Positions 7,288-15,356 of a stretch of 24,852 nucleotides of DNA are shown here, in pieces. The notes below the pieces were generated by a model. That model did no database searches. It was not told the DNA's origin and was given only the letters and a program-made list of their open reading frames with translations. Origin of the DNA: Actinomycetota bacterium (GTDB taxonomy: Bacteria > Actinomycetota > UBA4738 > CADDZG01 > WHSQ01); contig JAUJNU010000020.1 in the NCBI GenBank assembly GCA_030448085.1, positions 1 through 24,852 on the forward strand, written 5' to 3'. Position 1 is the stretch's first letter. Every line of letters begins with the position of its first letter. The translations under genes and the position numbers were made by a program.

Positions 7288-8031
7288 GTGGAAACAGGCG
7301 AGCGGCCTCAGGGGGACGTGAAGGACGACGTCAATTCTTTGGGTGACATCGTGCCCTCCGAGCACGAACTGGACGACATCGCGGGCCACGTTGCCCGTAT
7401 CGCTCTGGGACAGCTGGAGGGCTGGGAAGCGTCCGCAACCACCCTGTTCGAGGAGAACAAAGTAGCAACCTATGGCACCACCGACCCGAAGATCCAGCCC
7501 GTCGACCAGGCCCAATACGACGGGAACGCCGGCCCTTGTGTCGACGCCGCCCGCACGGGCGAGGTCAGGTACTGGGACGGCACGAATCAGAACGAGAGCT
7601 GGGCTGAGTTCGCCGCTGCGGCCAAGAAAGTGGGCATCCGCTCCGTGGCCTCGTTCCCACTGATCCTTGGGGACCAGCCTCTCGGCGCCCTTAATTTTTA
7701 CTCTCGAACCGTCAATGCTCTCTCAGACGGGCAACGCGAGGAAGGGCTCCTGTTCGCATCGCAGGCTTCGGTAGCCCTGGCGAACGCGCGCAACCATGCG
7801 ACGGATAAGAAGACGGTCGGCAATCTCGTGGAAGCGATCCAGACGAGGACGGTGATCGGTCAGGCCACCGGTCTGCTGATGGCCCGGGAGGAGCTCACTT
7901 CCGAGGAGGCTTTCCAGAGGCTCGTCAAGGTGTCCCAGGCGGCGAATGTCAAGCTGCGCGAGATCGCCATGCGTTACGTGAAGGCGTGGGAAAGCAAAGT
8001 CTCGGCCCGAACCCCAGGCGAGAGGTCCTAG
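7288..8031 (+). CDS. GAF-ANTAR domain protein, putative RNA-binding antiterminator
   Basis: About 247 residues. A GAF domain spans roughly residues 25-170 (G-P-C-V-D-A-A-R-T-G, then S-V-A-S-F-P-L-I-L-G and P-L-G-A-L-N-F-Y-S). An ANTAR domain of about 55 residues follows (approximately 182-235: A-I-Q-T-R-T-V-I-G-Q-A-T-G-L-L-M, E-A-F, L-V-K-V-S-Q and N-V-K-L-R-E-I-A). ANTAR domains bind paired stem-loops in nascent RNA and block termination. The GAF is presumably the sensor, with unknown ligand. This architecture is abundant in Actinobacteria. Starts GTG 7285 and GTG 7288 are adjacent codons; GGAG (7278-7281) is better spaced for 7288. The leader carries a terminator-like hairpin, so self-control by antitermination is possible (inference). 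Confidence 0.9.
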   Translation: METGERPQGDVKDDVNSLGDIVPSEHELDDIAGHVARIALGQLEGWEASATTLFEENKVATYGTTDPKIQPVDQAQYDGNAGPCVDAARTGEVRYWDGTNQNESWAEFAAAAKKVGIRSVASFPLILGDQPLGALNFYSRTVNALSDGQREEGLLFASQASVALANARNHATDKKTVGNLVEAIQTRTVIGQATGLLMAREELTSEEAFQRLVKVSQAANVKLREIAMRYVKAWESKVSARTPGERS

Positions 8032-8070
8032 CTCTTCTCACCTAGAGGTGCTTCTACGGAATCGGATCGC

Positions 8071-8096
8071 CGCGGCGTCTGCGGAACCGCGCCGCG
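8071..8096 (+). terminator. GC-rich hairpin downstream of GAF-ANTAR
   Basis: CGCGGCG (8071-8077) and CGCCGCG (8090-8096) form a 7-bp stem with a 12-base loop, 40 bases after the stop. No T tract follows, so it is a tentative terminator. A smaller CACC/GGTG hairpin (8039-8050) lies between it and the stop. Confidence 0.35.
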
Positions 8097-8170
8097 AAAT
8101 GTGGCCCAGAGGTCGATCCTGGAGAACTAGGGCCCCTGAGTGGCAGCCGGGCCAGGCGGAGCGCGAAAAT

Positions 8171-8219
8171 GGGGCGCCCTCTCAACTATCAGGCGAACAC
8201 GACATCTAGGGGCGCCCTC
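8171..8219. repeat. 11-base direct repeat duplicating the tRNA-Arg 3' end
   Basis: GGGGCGCCCTC occurs at 8171-8181 and again at 8209-8219, where it covers the last bases of the tRNA gene. Each copy contains the self-complementary octamer GGGCGCCC, so the two copies can also pair with each other as an 8-bp stem. Confidence 0.6.
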
Positions 8220-8285
8220 GGCAGGATTCGAACCTGCGACACACGGTTTAGGAAACCGATGCTCTATCCCCTGAGCTACGAGGGC
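8213..8285 (-). tRNA. tRNA-Arg (anticodon CCT)
   Basis: Folding the minus strand gives a complete cloverleaf of 73 bases: a 7-bp acceptor stem (GCCCTCG with CGAGGGC), a 4-bp D stem (GCTC/GAGC), an anticodon arm with loop TTCCTAA, a 5-bp T stem (GCAGG/CCTGC) with TTCGAAT loop, and discriminator G. The anticodon is CCT, which reads the Arg codon AGG. The outer pair of the anticodon stem (27-43) is a U-U mismatch. CCA is not encoded; the bases after the discriminator are CCC. Confidence 0.95.
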
Positions 8286-8331
8286 GGAAGTGCCCATTCT
8301 GTCAGGTCCCGCGGCCCCACCCGGTTCAGCG

Positions 8332-10524
8332 TCAGGCTCTGCCCTCTGCCAGGATCGTTTCTGCTACCTTCGTCAGGAGAGCTTGCTCTGTGAACGGCTT
8401 GCTGATGAGCCGCTCGGAGCCGATCTCGAGCCCGAAGCCGCTGACCGTCCGGTCCGGGTACCCGGACATAAAGAGCGTGGGCGCGTCGATGCGCCTGGAG
8501 AGGGTCACTCCGTCCATGCCGGGCATCACCACATCGGACACCACAAGATCTACCGGCCAGCTTGCGCTTAGGCGAAGTGCCTCAGCCCCCGTAGCGGCGG
8601 AGAGGACATCGTGCCCGGCCTGGGTGAGGATCCGGTCCACCAGCTCCCTCACCGCAGGCTCGTCCTCCACCACGAGGATCTTCCGACCCATCACGACCCC
8701 CCGAGTCACAGGCTGTTCCGTTCCGAGAGATGGGTCGTGGGCCACGGGCAGGAACACAGAGAAGGTGGAGCCGACGTCGAGCTCCGAGGTGATCTCGATC
8801 GCACCTCCCGCCTGGGCCACGATGCCGTATGCAGTGGCGAGGCCCAAGCCCCCTCCCTCGCCCGCCGGCTTGGTCGTGAAGAACGGCTCGAAAACGCGGC
8901 TGATGACGTCCGGGGTCATGCCGCTTCCGGTGTCACCTACATCCAGGCGGACGTACCGTCCGCCGGCGATGTTGGCTTTGCCGCCGGCCTCGACGAGAAC
9001 CTCTGCGGTGCGAACGGTGAGAGTTCCCCCTAGCGCCATCGAGTCACCGGCGTTCAAGACCAGGTTCATGACCACCTGCTCGACATGTGGAGCGTCGATC
9101 ACTACTTCGGGCAGCGAAGGCGTGAGCTGGATGTCCACCTCGACCGACTCGGGGACGAGGCGCCTGATCATCTTCCCTAACCCCTCGATCGTCGTGTTGA
9201 GGTCAACCAACTCCGGCTTGACCGGCTCACGCCGAGAGAATGTCAGTAGCTGACGAGTGAGAGAGGAGGCGGACTCCCCAGCCTTGATTATCTCCTCCAC
9301 ATCTGCGCGGACGGCCGGGTCGGTGACGTCTTGATGGACGAATCGGGCGTAGTTGAGGATCACGGAGAGGAGGTTGTTGTAATCGTGGGCGACCCCACCT
9401 GCGAGCCTCCCGACAGCCTCCATCTTCTGCGTGTGCCTCAGGTGTCTCTCGAGCCGGTTCTGCTCGGTCATGTCAACGAGGACGACGACGTGGCCCTGGA
9501 TCTCATCCCCCAGCATCACTGGAGAGACGGTCGTTCTGACCTCCCTCTCCTGTCCGTCGGGGCCGGTGACGAAGATGTCCGCCTGCTCCGTCGCAAGACC
9601 GCTCTTGACGCGGGTGTCCTCGGGCGTCACCTGCTTGCCGTTAGCGACCACACGGGCATGACGCAGCAGGTCGGCGCCCTTCTTCCCGAGGACCTGATGG
9701 GGCTCGAGGTTGGCGAGGGCCAGTGCGGCCGCGTTCACCCTTGTGTAAACCCCCTCGGTGTTGCGGAACAAGACTCCGACCGGGATCTGCTCCAGTAGTG
9801 ATTGGAGATCGTTCTCGGCTGCCTTGAGAGCAGTGATATCCATGGCGACTCCTACGTACCCGGTGACTTCGCCATCGGAGTCGAAGATGGGCGAGTCGGT
9901 GACGTAGACGGGGACCCGGGACCCATTCTTATGCGGGAACCACCACTCCCCCGTCCAGGTCTCACCCTTGGCGAGGGTCTGGATGATCTCGTCTGCCTTC
10001 GCGCGATCTTCCGGGAAGACCGCCAGCTCAGCGGCCTTCCTGCCTAATGCCTCTGAGGCAGATACCCCGAAGAGTGCCTCGGCCCCTTTGTTCCAGGATT
10101 TGACCCTTCTATCCGTTCCGATGGCGATCACCGAGCACGGCACCTCATCCAGGAGCCTCGCCTGCAGACTGATCTTTGCCTCAGCGGCCTTGCGTTGAGC
10201 CATGTCGACGGTCCCGATCGAGAGAAGACCGAATTCCCCCGTCGGACCTTCCGGCGCAGGAAGAGCGACCCCCCTAAGGCGGGAGACGCCATGAGGAGAG
10301 GCCACCGGCTCAACCACAACCTTGAACCTGCGACCCGCGACAGCGGAGTCGAACTCCCCGGAACTGCCGTCGAGCGCAGCGACGCAGATCTCGATCCCCC
10401 GTTCCGAAGGAAGGAGGGAGCCCAAAGGGCTCCCCAGAGCGCGAGCCGACTGAGGGAGGAAGGAAAGGGAGCTGCCTTCGCACGCGATGAAGCGCAGGCG
10501 CTCATCGAGCATGAAGATGATCAT
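8332..10524 (-). CDS. soluble PAS hybrid histidine kinase with C-terminal receiver
   Basis: A 730-residue sensor kinase without membrane segments, so it should sense a cytoplasmic signal. Domains in order: a divergent PAS-like N-terminus (about 1-110), PAS with PAC-type end (about 122-238, contains W-N-K-G-A-E-A-L-F-G), another PAS (about 241-358), a HisKA dimerisation helix with phospho-acceptor His380 (G-G-V-A-H-D-Y-N-N-L-L), and a HATPase (about 475-595) with N box Asn491, G1 D-T-G-S-G-M, F box F-E-P-F-F-T-T-K and G2 G-L-G-L-A-T-A-Y-G. A receiver follows (about 614-727) with acidic pocket E-D-E, Asp664 and Lys709. The H-D-Y/F-N-N-L-L box is typical of hybrid kinases that pass phosphate to an attached receiver. 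No heme or flavin motif is recognisable. The start at 10524 follows a run of six G. It diverges from the GAF kinase gene. Confidence 0.9.
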   Translation of the reverse strand: MIIFMLDERLRFIACEGSSLSFLPQSARALGSPLGSLLPSERGIEICVAALDGSSGEFDSAVAGRRFKVVVEPVASPHGVSRLRGVALPAPEGPTGEFGLLSIGTVDMAQRKAAEAKISLQARLLDEVPCSVIAIGTDRRVKSWNKGAEALFGVSASEALGRKAAELAVFPEDRAKADEIIQTLAKGETWTGEWWFPHKNGSRVPVYVTDSPIFDSDGEVTGYVGVAMDITALKAAENDLQSLLEQIPVGVLFRNTEGVYTRVNAAALALANLEPHQVLGKKGADLLRHARVVANGKQVTPEDTRVKSGLATEQADIFVTGPDGQEREVRTTVSPVMLGDEIQGHVVVLVDMTEQNRLERHLRHTQKMEAVGRLAGGVAHDYNNLLSVILNYARFVHQDVTDPAVRADVEEIIKAGESASSLTRQLLTFSRREPVKPELVDLNTTIEGLGKMIRRLVPESVEVDIQLTPSLPEVVIDAPHVEQVVMNLVLNAGDSMALGGTLTVRTAEVLVEAGGKANIAGGRYVRLDVGDTGSGMTPDVISRVFEPFFTTKPAGEGGGLGLATAYGIVAQAGGAIEITSELDVGSTFSVFLPVAHDPSLGTEQPVTRGVVMGRKILVVEDEPAVRELVDRILTQAGHDVLSAATGAEALRLSASWPVDLVVSDVVMPGMDGVTLSRRIDAPTLFMSGYPDRTVSGFGLEIGSERLISKPFTEQALLTKVAETILAEGRA

Positions 10525-10713
10525 CGTCGCCCCCCATCGGTACTTCCCCCCTTCCTATCGGCAACTTCAAACCTCAACTAAAGGACCCCGGCGCACGATT
10601 GTTGTCTGTAATGTCCTACTTCTGCCGTTTTGCGCTACCCTTCTGATCGACCAAGAATTGGGTCTTGGGCTCGGAGCCGCTCGTCACGAGCGGTAAGGGA
10701 GCCGGGGGGAACC
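10525..10713. promoter_or_regulatory. divergent intergenic region between two kinase genes
   Basis: A 189-base gap between oppositely oriented kinase genes, more AT-rich than the genes around 10555-10625. It must hold promoters for both units. I see no convincing -35/-10 pair and no long inverted repeat. Confidence 0.4.
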
Positions 10714-12018
10714 ATGGTGGCTTTAGAAGCGGGTTTCACCGGTTCGAGCACCGAGGAGGCAGAGGCACTGCTTCTTCTCGTGAAAGACGTTGCTCTCGCG
10801 GCCAACGAGGTCCCCGCAGAGGCACTCCAACGAACGCTGGACCTCGTGTGCGCCCACACCGGGTGGCCGGTAGGGCACGTCCAGGCTCCCTCGGTAACAG
10901 ACGATGGCACCTTCATCTCCTCTGGGATCTGGCACCTCGAATCGCCAGAGCGATTCGCACCCTTCGTTGAAGCGACGGAGTCTCTGAGGCTGCCCGGGAA
11001 CGGTGGGCTGGTGGGAGCGGCGATGGCCGCAGGCGAGGCCGTATGGGTCAATGTGCAGGAGGACCCCTTGTTCCTCAGGCGCACGGTTGCCCGCCAGGTC
11101 GGGCTCCGGTTCGGCCTTGCTGTCCCGATCCTGTCTGACAACCGCCCCGTCGCCATCCTGGAGTTCTTCTCCGAAGACGGGAAGAGCCCCTCACCCCCGT
11201 TCCTGGACTCCATGGACGTAGTGGCGAGACAGCTGGGCTCTGTCCGCGACAGGGAAAGGGTCGCCCAGGAACGGGACCATCTGGTCGCCAGCCTCGAGGA
11301 ACGGGTCATCGAGAGGACCGGAGATCTAGCGGCATCGGTGCGGGAGTTGGAGGCGTTCGCCTACACCGTGTCTCACGATCTGCGGGCTCCTCTGCGGGCG
11401 ATGGACGGGTTCTCTCGGATCCTCCTCGAGGATTTCTCGGAAGAGCTTCCGGCGGACGCACAGAGATACCTCCACCGCATCCGCGAGAACGCTCAGGAGA
11501 TGGGGGACCTGATCTCCCATCTCCTGGACTTCTCACGTCTCGGCAGACGGGAGCTGACTCGGAACCAGATCGACATGAGCTCTGTCGTGAGGCAGGTGTA
11601 CGAGGAGCTCGATTCGACGATCGGAGGTCGCGTGATCACCTTCAGGGTAGGGGCCCTGCCACATATTCACGGCGACCCGACGCTCGTGAAACAGGTCTGG
11701 GCCAACCTGCTCGGGAATGCCGTGAAGTACACCGCCGGCCGCCCCGATGCCGAGATCGAGGTCGAGGCCCTCGTTGAAGCTGGAGAGCCTTGCTTCTGCG
11801 TTCGGGACAACGGGGTCGGATTCGAGATGACTTACGCCGACAACGTCTTCCGCATCTTCGAGCGGCTGCACCGGGCTGAGGAGTTCCAGGGAACCGGGGT
11901 GGGGTTGGCCATTGTCAAGAGGATCATCGAGCGACACGGTGGCCGGATCTGGGCCGAGGCCGAGCCCGGCAAGGGGGCCTCTTTCTATTTCACGCTAGGA
12001 CAAAGGGGGAGCCGGTGA
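10714..12018 (+). CDS. soluble GAF histidine kinase (phytochrome-type kinase module)
   Basis: About 434 residues: an N-terminal GAF domain (about 20-178), a coiled-coil linker (about 178-210), HisKA with His221 (Y-T-V-S-H-D-L-R-A-P-L-R) and HATPase (about 315-430) with N box N-L-L-G-N-A-V-K-Y-T, G1 D-N-G-V-G-F, an F-x-I-F-E-R-L-H-R motif and G2 G-T-G-V-G-L-A-I-V. The S-H-D-L-R-A-P-L-R box and I-F-E-R-L-H-R are characteristic of kinases related to cyanobacterial phytochromes. The GAF lacks the Cys-His used to attach a bilin, so light sensing is not supported. ATG at 10714 is preferred for its GGGGGGA at 10704-10710. The stop overlaps the start of the next gene (GTGA at 12015-12018), and that gene encodes the matching receiver type. 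Confidence 0.9.
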   Translation: MVALEAGFTGSSTEEAEALLLLVKDVALAANEVPAEALQRTLDLVCAHTGWPVGHVQAPSVTDDGTFISSGIWHLESPERFAPFVEATESLRLPGNGGLVGAAMAAGEAVWVNVQEDPLFLRRTVARQVGLRFGLAVPILSDNRPVAILEFFSEDGKSPSPPFLDSMDVVARQLGSVRDRERVAQERDHLVASLEERVIERTGDLAASVRELEAFAYTVSHDLRAPLRAMDGFSRILLEDFSEELPADAQRYLHRIRENAQEMGDLISHLLDFSRLGRRELTRNQIDMSSVVRQVYEELDSTIGGRVITFRVGALPHIHGDPTLVKQVWANLLGNAVKYTAGRPDAEIEVEALVEAGEPCFCVRDNGVGFEMTYADNVFRIFERLHRAEEFQGTGVGLAIVKRIIERHGGRIWAEAEPGKGASFYFTLGQRGSR

Positions 12019-12440
12019 GCGATGTCGAAGTACTTCTCGTCGAAGACAACCCGGACGATGTGGACCTTGCACTGCATGCGTTCAAGAAGAACAATTTCAC
12101 CAACAAGCTCCACGTGGCGCGGGATGGGGCTGAAGCGATCGCGTTCCTTCTAGGGCCCGACGCGGCCCCTCGGCCTAAGTTGATACTCCTCGACCTCAAA
12201 TTGCCGAAGGTCAGTGGGCTCGAGGTATTGCGTCAGATCAAGCAGGAGCCAAGAACCAGGTCGATCCCAGTCGTTGTCTTGACCTCGTCTCAGGAGGAGA
12301 GCGACATCATCGAGAGTTACGGGTATGGCGTCAACAGTTACATCGTGAAGCCCGTCGACTTCCTGCAGTTCACCGACGCGGTTGCCCGTCTTGGTTTTTA
12401 CTGGCTTCTTCTGAATGAAGCCCCACAGGTCGATGCCTGA
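12015..12440 (+). CDS. single-domain response regulator (Rcp1-like)
   Basis: A 141-residue stand-alone receiver. It begins V-E-V-L-L-V-E-D-N-P-D-D (acidic pocket) and has phospho-acceptor Asp60 in L-L-D-L-K-L-P-K-V-S-G-L-E-V-L, the switch Thr in V-V-L-T-S-S and Lys in V-K-P-V-D-F. The L-D-L-K-L-P pattern and the long insert before the Asp place it with Rcp1-type regulators that pair with phytochrome-like kinases. There is no DNA-binding or enzymatic output, so it probably relays phosphate or acts by protein contact. Its GTG start overlaps the stop of the GAF kinase (GTGA), which strongly suggests they are cognate partners. Confidence 0.92.
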   Translation: MSDVEVLLVEDNPDDVDLALHAFKKNNFTNKLHVARDGAEAIAFLLGPDAAPRPKLILLDLKLPKVSGLEVLRQIKQEPRTRSIPVVVLTSSQEESDIIESYGYGVNSYIVKPVDFLQFTDAVARLGFYWLLLNEAPQVDA

Positions 12441-14136
12441 TCTTGGCTCGGCGCGGTTGGGGGCCGTGACGGCCGGCCCGGTCGACATCCTGCTCCTCGA
12501 CGACAGCGAGGACGATCGGGAGTTGATGAAACGGGCGCTCCGTAGACCGGGGCGGGTTTGGCATGTTCGCGTGGCTCTTTCGGAAGCCGCCTTCGTCGAG
12601 GAGCTCTCTGTTGCGCCCGACCTGATATTGGCCGATTACAGGATGCCCGGGCTCGGTGCGATGAAGGCGCTCGACATCCTGCGGGACAGAGGTCACAACA
12701 TCCCTCTTATCGTCGTCACGGGCGCCATCGGAGACACGGCGGCGGTGGAGACCATCCAGGCCGGAGCCTGGGACTACGTGCTGAAGGACAATCTTGAGCA
12801 TCTCCCGGTCGTGGTGGACCACGTGCTAGCGCAAAGGGCCCTTCTACGTGAGAAGCAACATGTGGAGGAGCGCTTCCAAACCCTGGTCGAGAACCTGCCC
12901 ACGATCGTCTACACGGCAGAATGCGGAGACGAGCGAAGGTGGAGGTTCGTCAGCACGAAGGTTTTCGACATCCTCGGGTTCGGAGCCGAGGAGTGGACTG
13001 AGGATGGATTGTGGGTTAACCAGCTACATCCCGAAGACCGAGAGCGGGTGCTGGCCCAAGATCAAGAATGTCGTGCGAGTGGAAGCGACTTCTTCAGCGA
13101 GTACCGACTCTTCGCCAGCGATGGCCGAGTCGTGTGGGTACAAGACCATGCGACCGTCCTGAAGGGCAACGGAGAAGAGGCCCTCCATCGTCAGGGTTTC
13201 ATGCAGGACGTCACCAGGTCCAAAGAAGCCGAGATGCTAGCGGCGGCGAGGATCCAGCAGCAGTCTGCCCTGGCGAGGTTCGGGAACCTCGCGCTCACGG
13301 AACCCGACATAGATAACCTCGGACGAGAGGCTTGCGCCCTCATCGCCCGGACCCTCGCCGTCCCATTCGCGAAGGTATTGGAGTTACAGCCGGACGGCAG
13401 TTTCCTCGTAAAGGCTGGGGTCGGCTGGCCCGAGGGCGTGGTGGGCTCGACCGTCGCCGGCGACCCCACCGACGCCGGCTTCGTGCTCCATCACGGAGAA
13501 GCACTCTTGGTGGACGACCTCCGGATGGAAACGCGCCTCGAGGGGTCTCGGTTGCTCGAGGCACATGGAGCGGTCAGCGGGATCAGCGTTCTGATCGGGT
13601 CCGGGGAAGAGGCTTACGGCGTGCTGAGCATCCATAGTGACCAACCTGCTGCATTCTCTTCGGAGGGGGTTGACTTCGTGCAGGCGGTCGCGAACGTGAT
13701 CGCCGGAGCCGTACACACGGAATCCAGTCTCAACAGGATCCGCTTCCGCAACAGCCTGCTGGACCGCGTTGACGCCGCCGTTGCCGCGATGTCGGCCGAC
13801 GGCGTCGTCACCTATTGGAACAAGGGGGCCCAACGGCTTTACGGATGGTCCTCCGATGAGGCGACCGGTAGATCCGCGGTGGACCTCTTGGGCATCGACG
13901 ATGGAGGTCGGGTTCGAGAGATAGCTGAGAGATTGGTCGAAGGCAAGACATGGGAAGGGGAATGGTCCCCCAGGACCAGAGAGGTGATCTGGTCCCCGTC
14001 TATGGCACGGTCGCGCCTCTTGTCGACGATTCCGGAACCTACGCAGGCACGGTCACAGTCTCCGTCGACATCAGCGAGAGGAAGCGCATGGAGGTGGCGC
14101 TTCGCGACAGCGAGGCGAGGACACTTCGTCTCTTGA
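12433..14136 (+). CDS. N-terminal fragment of the broken hybrid kinase: REC-PAS-GAF-PAS
   Basis: Open frame up to a TGA at 14134-14136, but only the part to about 13970 is meaningful; the last 55 or so codons are out of frame and Ser/Arg-rich. Domains: receiver (about residues 17-130; Asp68 in I-L-A-D-Y-R-M-P-G-L, Thr in V-V-T-G-A, Lys in V-L-K-D-N), a PAS with PAC-like end (about 140-265), a GAF (about 280-425) and the first half of another PAS (from about 440, with V-V-T-Y-W-N-K-G-A-Q-R-L-Y-G-W). The receiver has the V-L-K-D-N version of the Lys motif common in receivers placed at the N-terminus of hybrid sensors. An annotation pipeline would probably call this as a separate gene. Confidence 0.75.
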   Translation: MPDLGSARLGAVTAGPVDILLLDDSEDDRELMKRALRRPGRVWHVRVALSEAAFVEELSVAPDLILADYRMPGLGAMKALDILRDRGHNIPLIVVTGAIGDTAAVETIQAGAWDYVLKDNLEHLPVVVDHVLAQRALLREKQHVEERFQTLVENLPTIVYTAECGDERRWRFVSTKVFDILGFGAEEWTEDGLWVNQLHPEDRERVLAQDQECRASGSDFFSEYRLFASDGRVVWVQDHATVLKGNGEEALHRQGFMQDVTRSKEAEMLAAARIQQQSALARFGNLALTEPDIDNLGREACALIARTLAVPFAKVLELQPDGSFLVKAGVGWPEGVVGSTVAGDPTDAGFVLHHGEALLVDDLRMETRLEGSRLLEAHGAVSGISVLIGSGEEAYGVLSIHSDQPAAFSSEGVDFVQAVANVIAGAVHTESSLNRIRFRNSLLDRVDAAVAAMSADGVVTYWNKGAQRLYGWSSDEATGRSAVDLLGIDDGGRVREIAERLVEGKTWEGEWSPRTREVIWSPSMARSRLLSTIPEPTQARSQSPSTSARGSAWRWRFATARRGHFVS

Positions 14137-14402
14137 ACGGGCTGCCGTTCGGCGTCTTCGTCCTCGATCCGCGCGGCTAAGGCCGTTTACGCCAACGTCG
14201 CTGCGACCGAACTGTTGGGTCGAGGCGTCGTCGAGTACTCGAGCGTCGGTGACCTAGGCGAGGTCTATCAGGTCTATGTGAGAGGGACCGACGAGCTCTA
14301 CCCGCCGGACAAGATGCCCGTCGTGGGCGCCCTGCAGGGCCACAAGATGCGCGTGGACGATATGGAGGTGGCGAGGCCGGAAGGGCGTATCCCGCTCGAG
14401 GT

Positions 14403-15356
14403 TTGGGGCACCCCATCTTCGATCCCAGCGGGCGGCTGGAGTTCGCCGTTGCCGCCTTCGCGGACCGTACCCAGAGAGCGAAACTAGAGGAACGGCTGAG
14501 GCAGTCCGCCCGGCTGGAGGCCGTGGGCGTCCTTGCTGCGGGCATCGCCCACGATTTCAACAACCTTCTTTCGGTCGTGCTGAACTTCGCTTCGTTCGTT
14601 TTGGGGGATACCGACCCGGCGGACCCGAGGAGGAAAGACATCGAGGAGATCACCAAGGCTGCCCAACGAGGGGCCGATCTAGTGGGTCAGCTTCTGACCT
14701 TCTCTCGTAAGGAGATAGTTCTTCCGACGGTGGTGGACGTCAACCAGATCCTGCGGGAGACGACCGAGTTGCTGCGCCGCACCCTTGGCGAAGACGTCAA
14801 GTTGCGGCTCGTTCTCGACGAGAAGATCGCCCCGACGAAGATGGACCCTGGTCAGGTGGAGCAGATCCTCATCAACCTCGCCGTGAACGCCCGGGACGCC
14901 ATGCCTGATGGAGGAACCCTCACGATCGAGACGCATGACGTTGAGATCGACGAGCCGGTTGGGGAGGGGCTGGTTCCCGTGCCCCCCGGGCGCTACATCA
15001 GGATGTCCATCTCCGACACCGGCACAGGTATGCCTGAAGAGGTAAGGACCCGGATCTTCGAGCCCTTCTTCACCACAAAAGGCCGGACACGCGGAACGGG
15101 ACTTGGCCTGGCAACGATCTACGGGATAGTGACTCAAGCGGGGGGTCGATCTGGGTGTACTCAGAGCTGGGCGAGGGAACCACATTCAAGATCTTCCTTC
15201 CCATCACCTCGGATCGTTTGGAAAAGCCTGGGCCCGAGGCCGAACCGATCGAAGTGCGGAGCGGAGCAGGACGATCGGTGTTGGTCGTCGAGGACGAGCC
15301 CGGCGTCAGGAAGCTCGTGGGCCGGATCCTTCTGGGGGCCGGGTTCGACGTCTTGA
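14403..15356 (+). CDS. central fragment of the broken hybrid kinase: end of PAS, HisKA and HATPase
   Basis: This frame resumes after the C4-run break at 14411-14414 with the end of the last PAS (P-I-F-D-P-S-G-R-L-E-F). It continues with the phosphorylatable His in A-G-I-A-H-D-F-N-N-L-L-S-V-V and a full HATPase: N box I-N-L-A-V-N-A-R-D-A-M, G1 S-D-T-G-T-G-M, F-E-P-F-F-T-T-K and G2 G-T-G-L-G-L-A-T-I-Y-G-I. Meaningful sequence stops at the G6 run (15140-15145); the remaining 70 or so codons are out of frame. The preceding PAS segment is readable in a different frame at 14182-14410. The kinase core is closely similar in plan to that of the 8332-10524 gene, including the H-D-x-N-N-L-L-S-V box. Confidence 0.75.
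   Translation: MGHPIFDPSGRLEFAVAAFADRTQRAKLEERLRQSARLEAVGVLAAGIAHDFNNLLSVVLNFASFVLGDTDPADPRRKDIEEITKAAQRGADLVGQLLTFSRKEIVLPTVVDVNQILRETTELLRRTLGEDVKLRLVLDEKIAPTKMDPGQVEQILINLAVNARDAMPDGGTLTIETHDVEIDEPVGEGLVPVPPGRYIRMSISDTGTGMPEEVRTRIFEPFFTTKGRTRGTGLGLATIYGIVTQAGGRSGCTQSWAREPHSRSSFPSPRIVWKSLGPRPNRSKCGAEQDDRCWSSRTSPASGSSWAGSFWGPGSTS

Noticed and set aside
10714..11250. Bilin-binding phytochrome GAF domain
   Set aside because: The kinase module is phytochrome-like, but the GAF lacks a chromophore Cys-His pair and there is no PHY domain.
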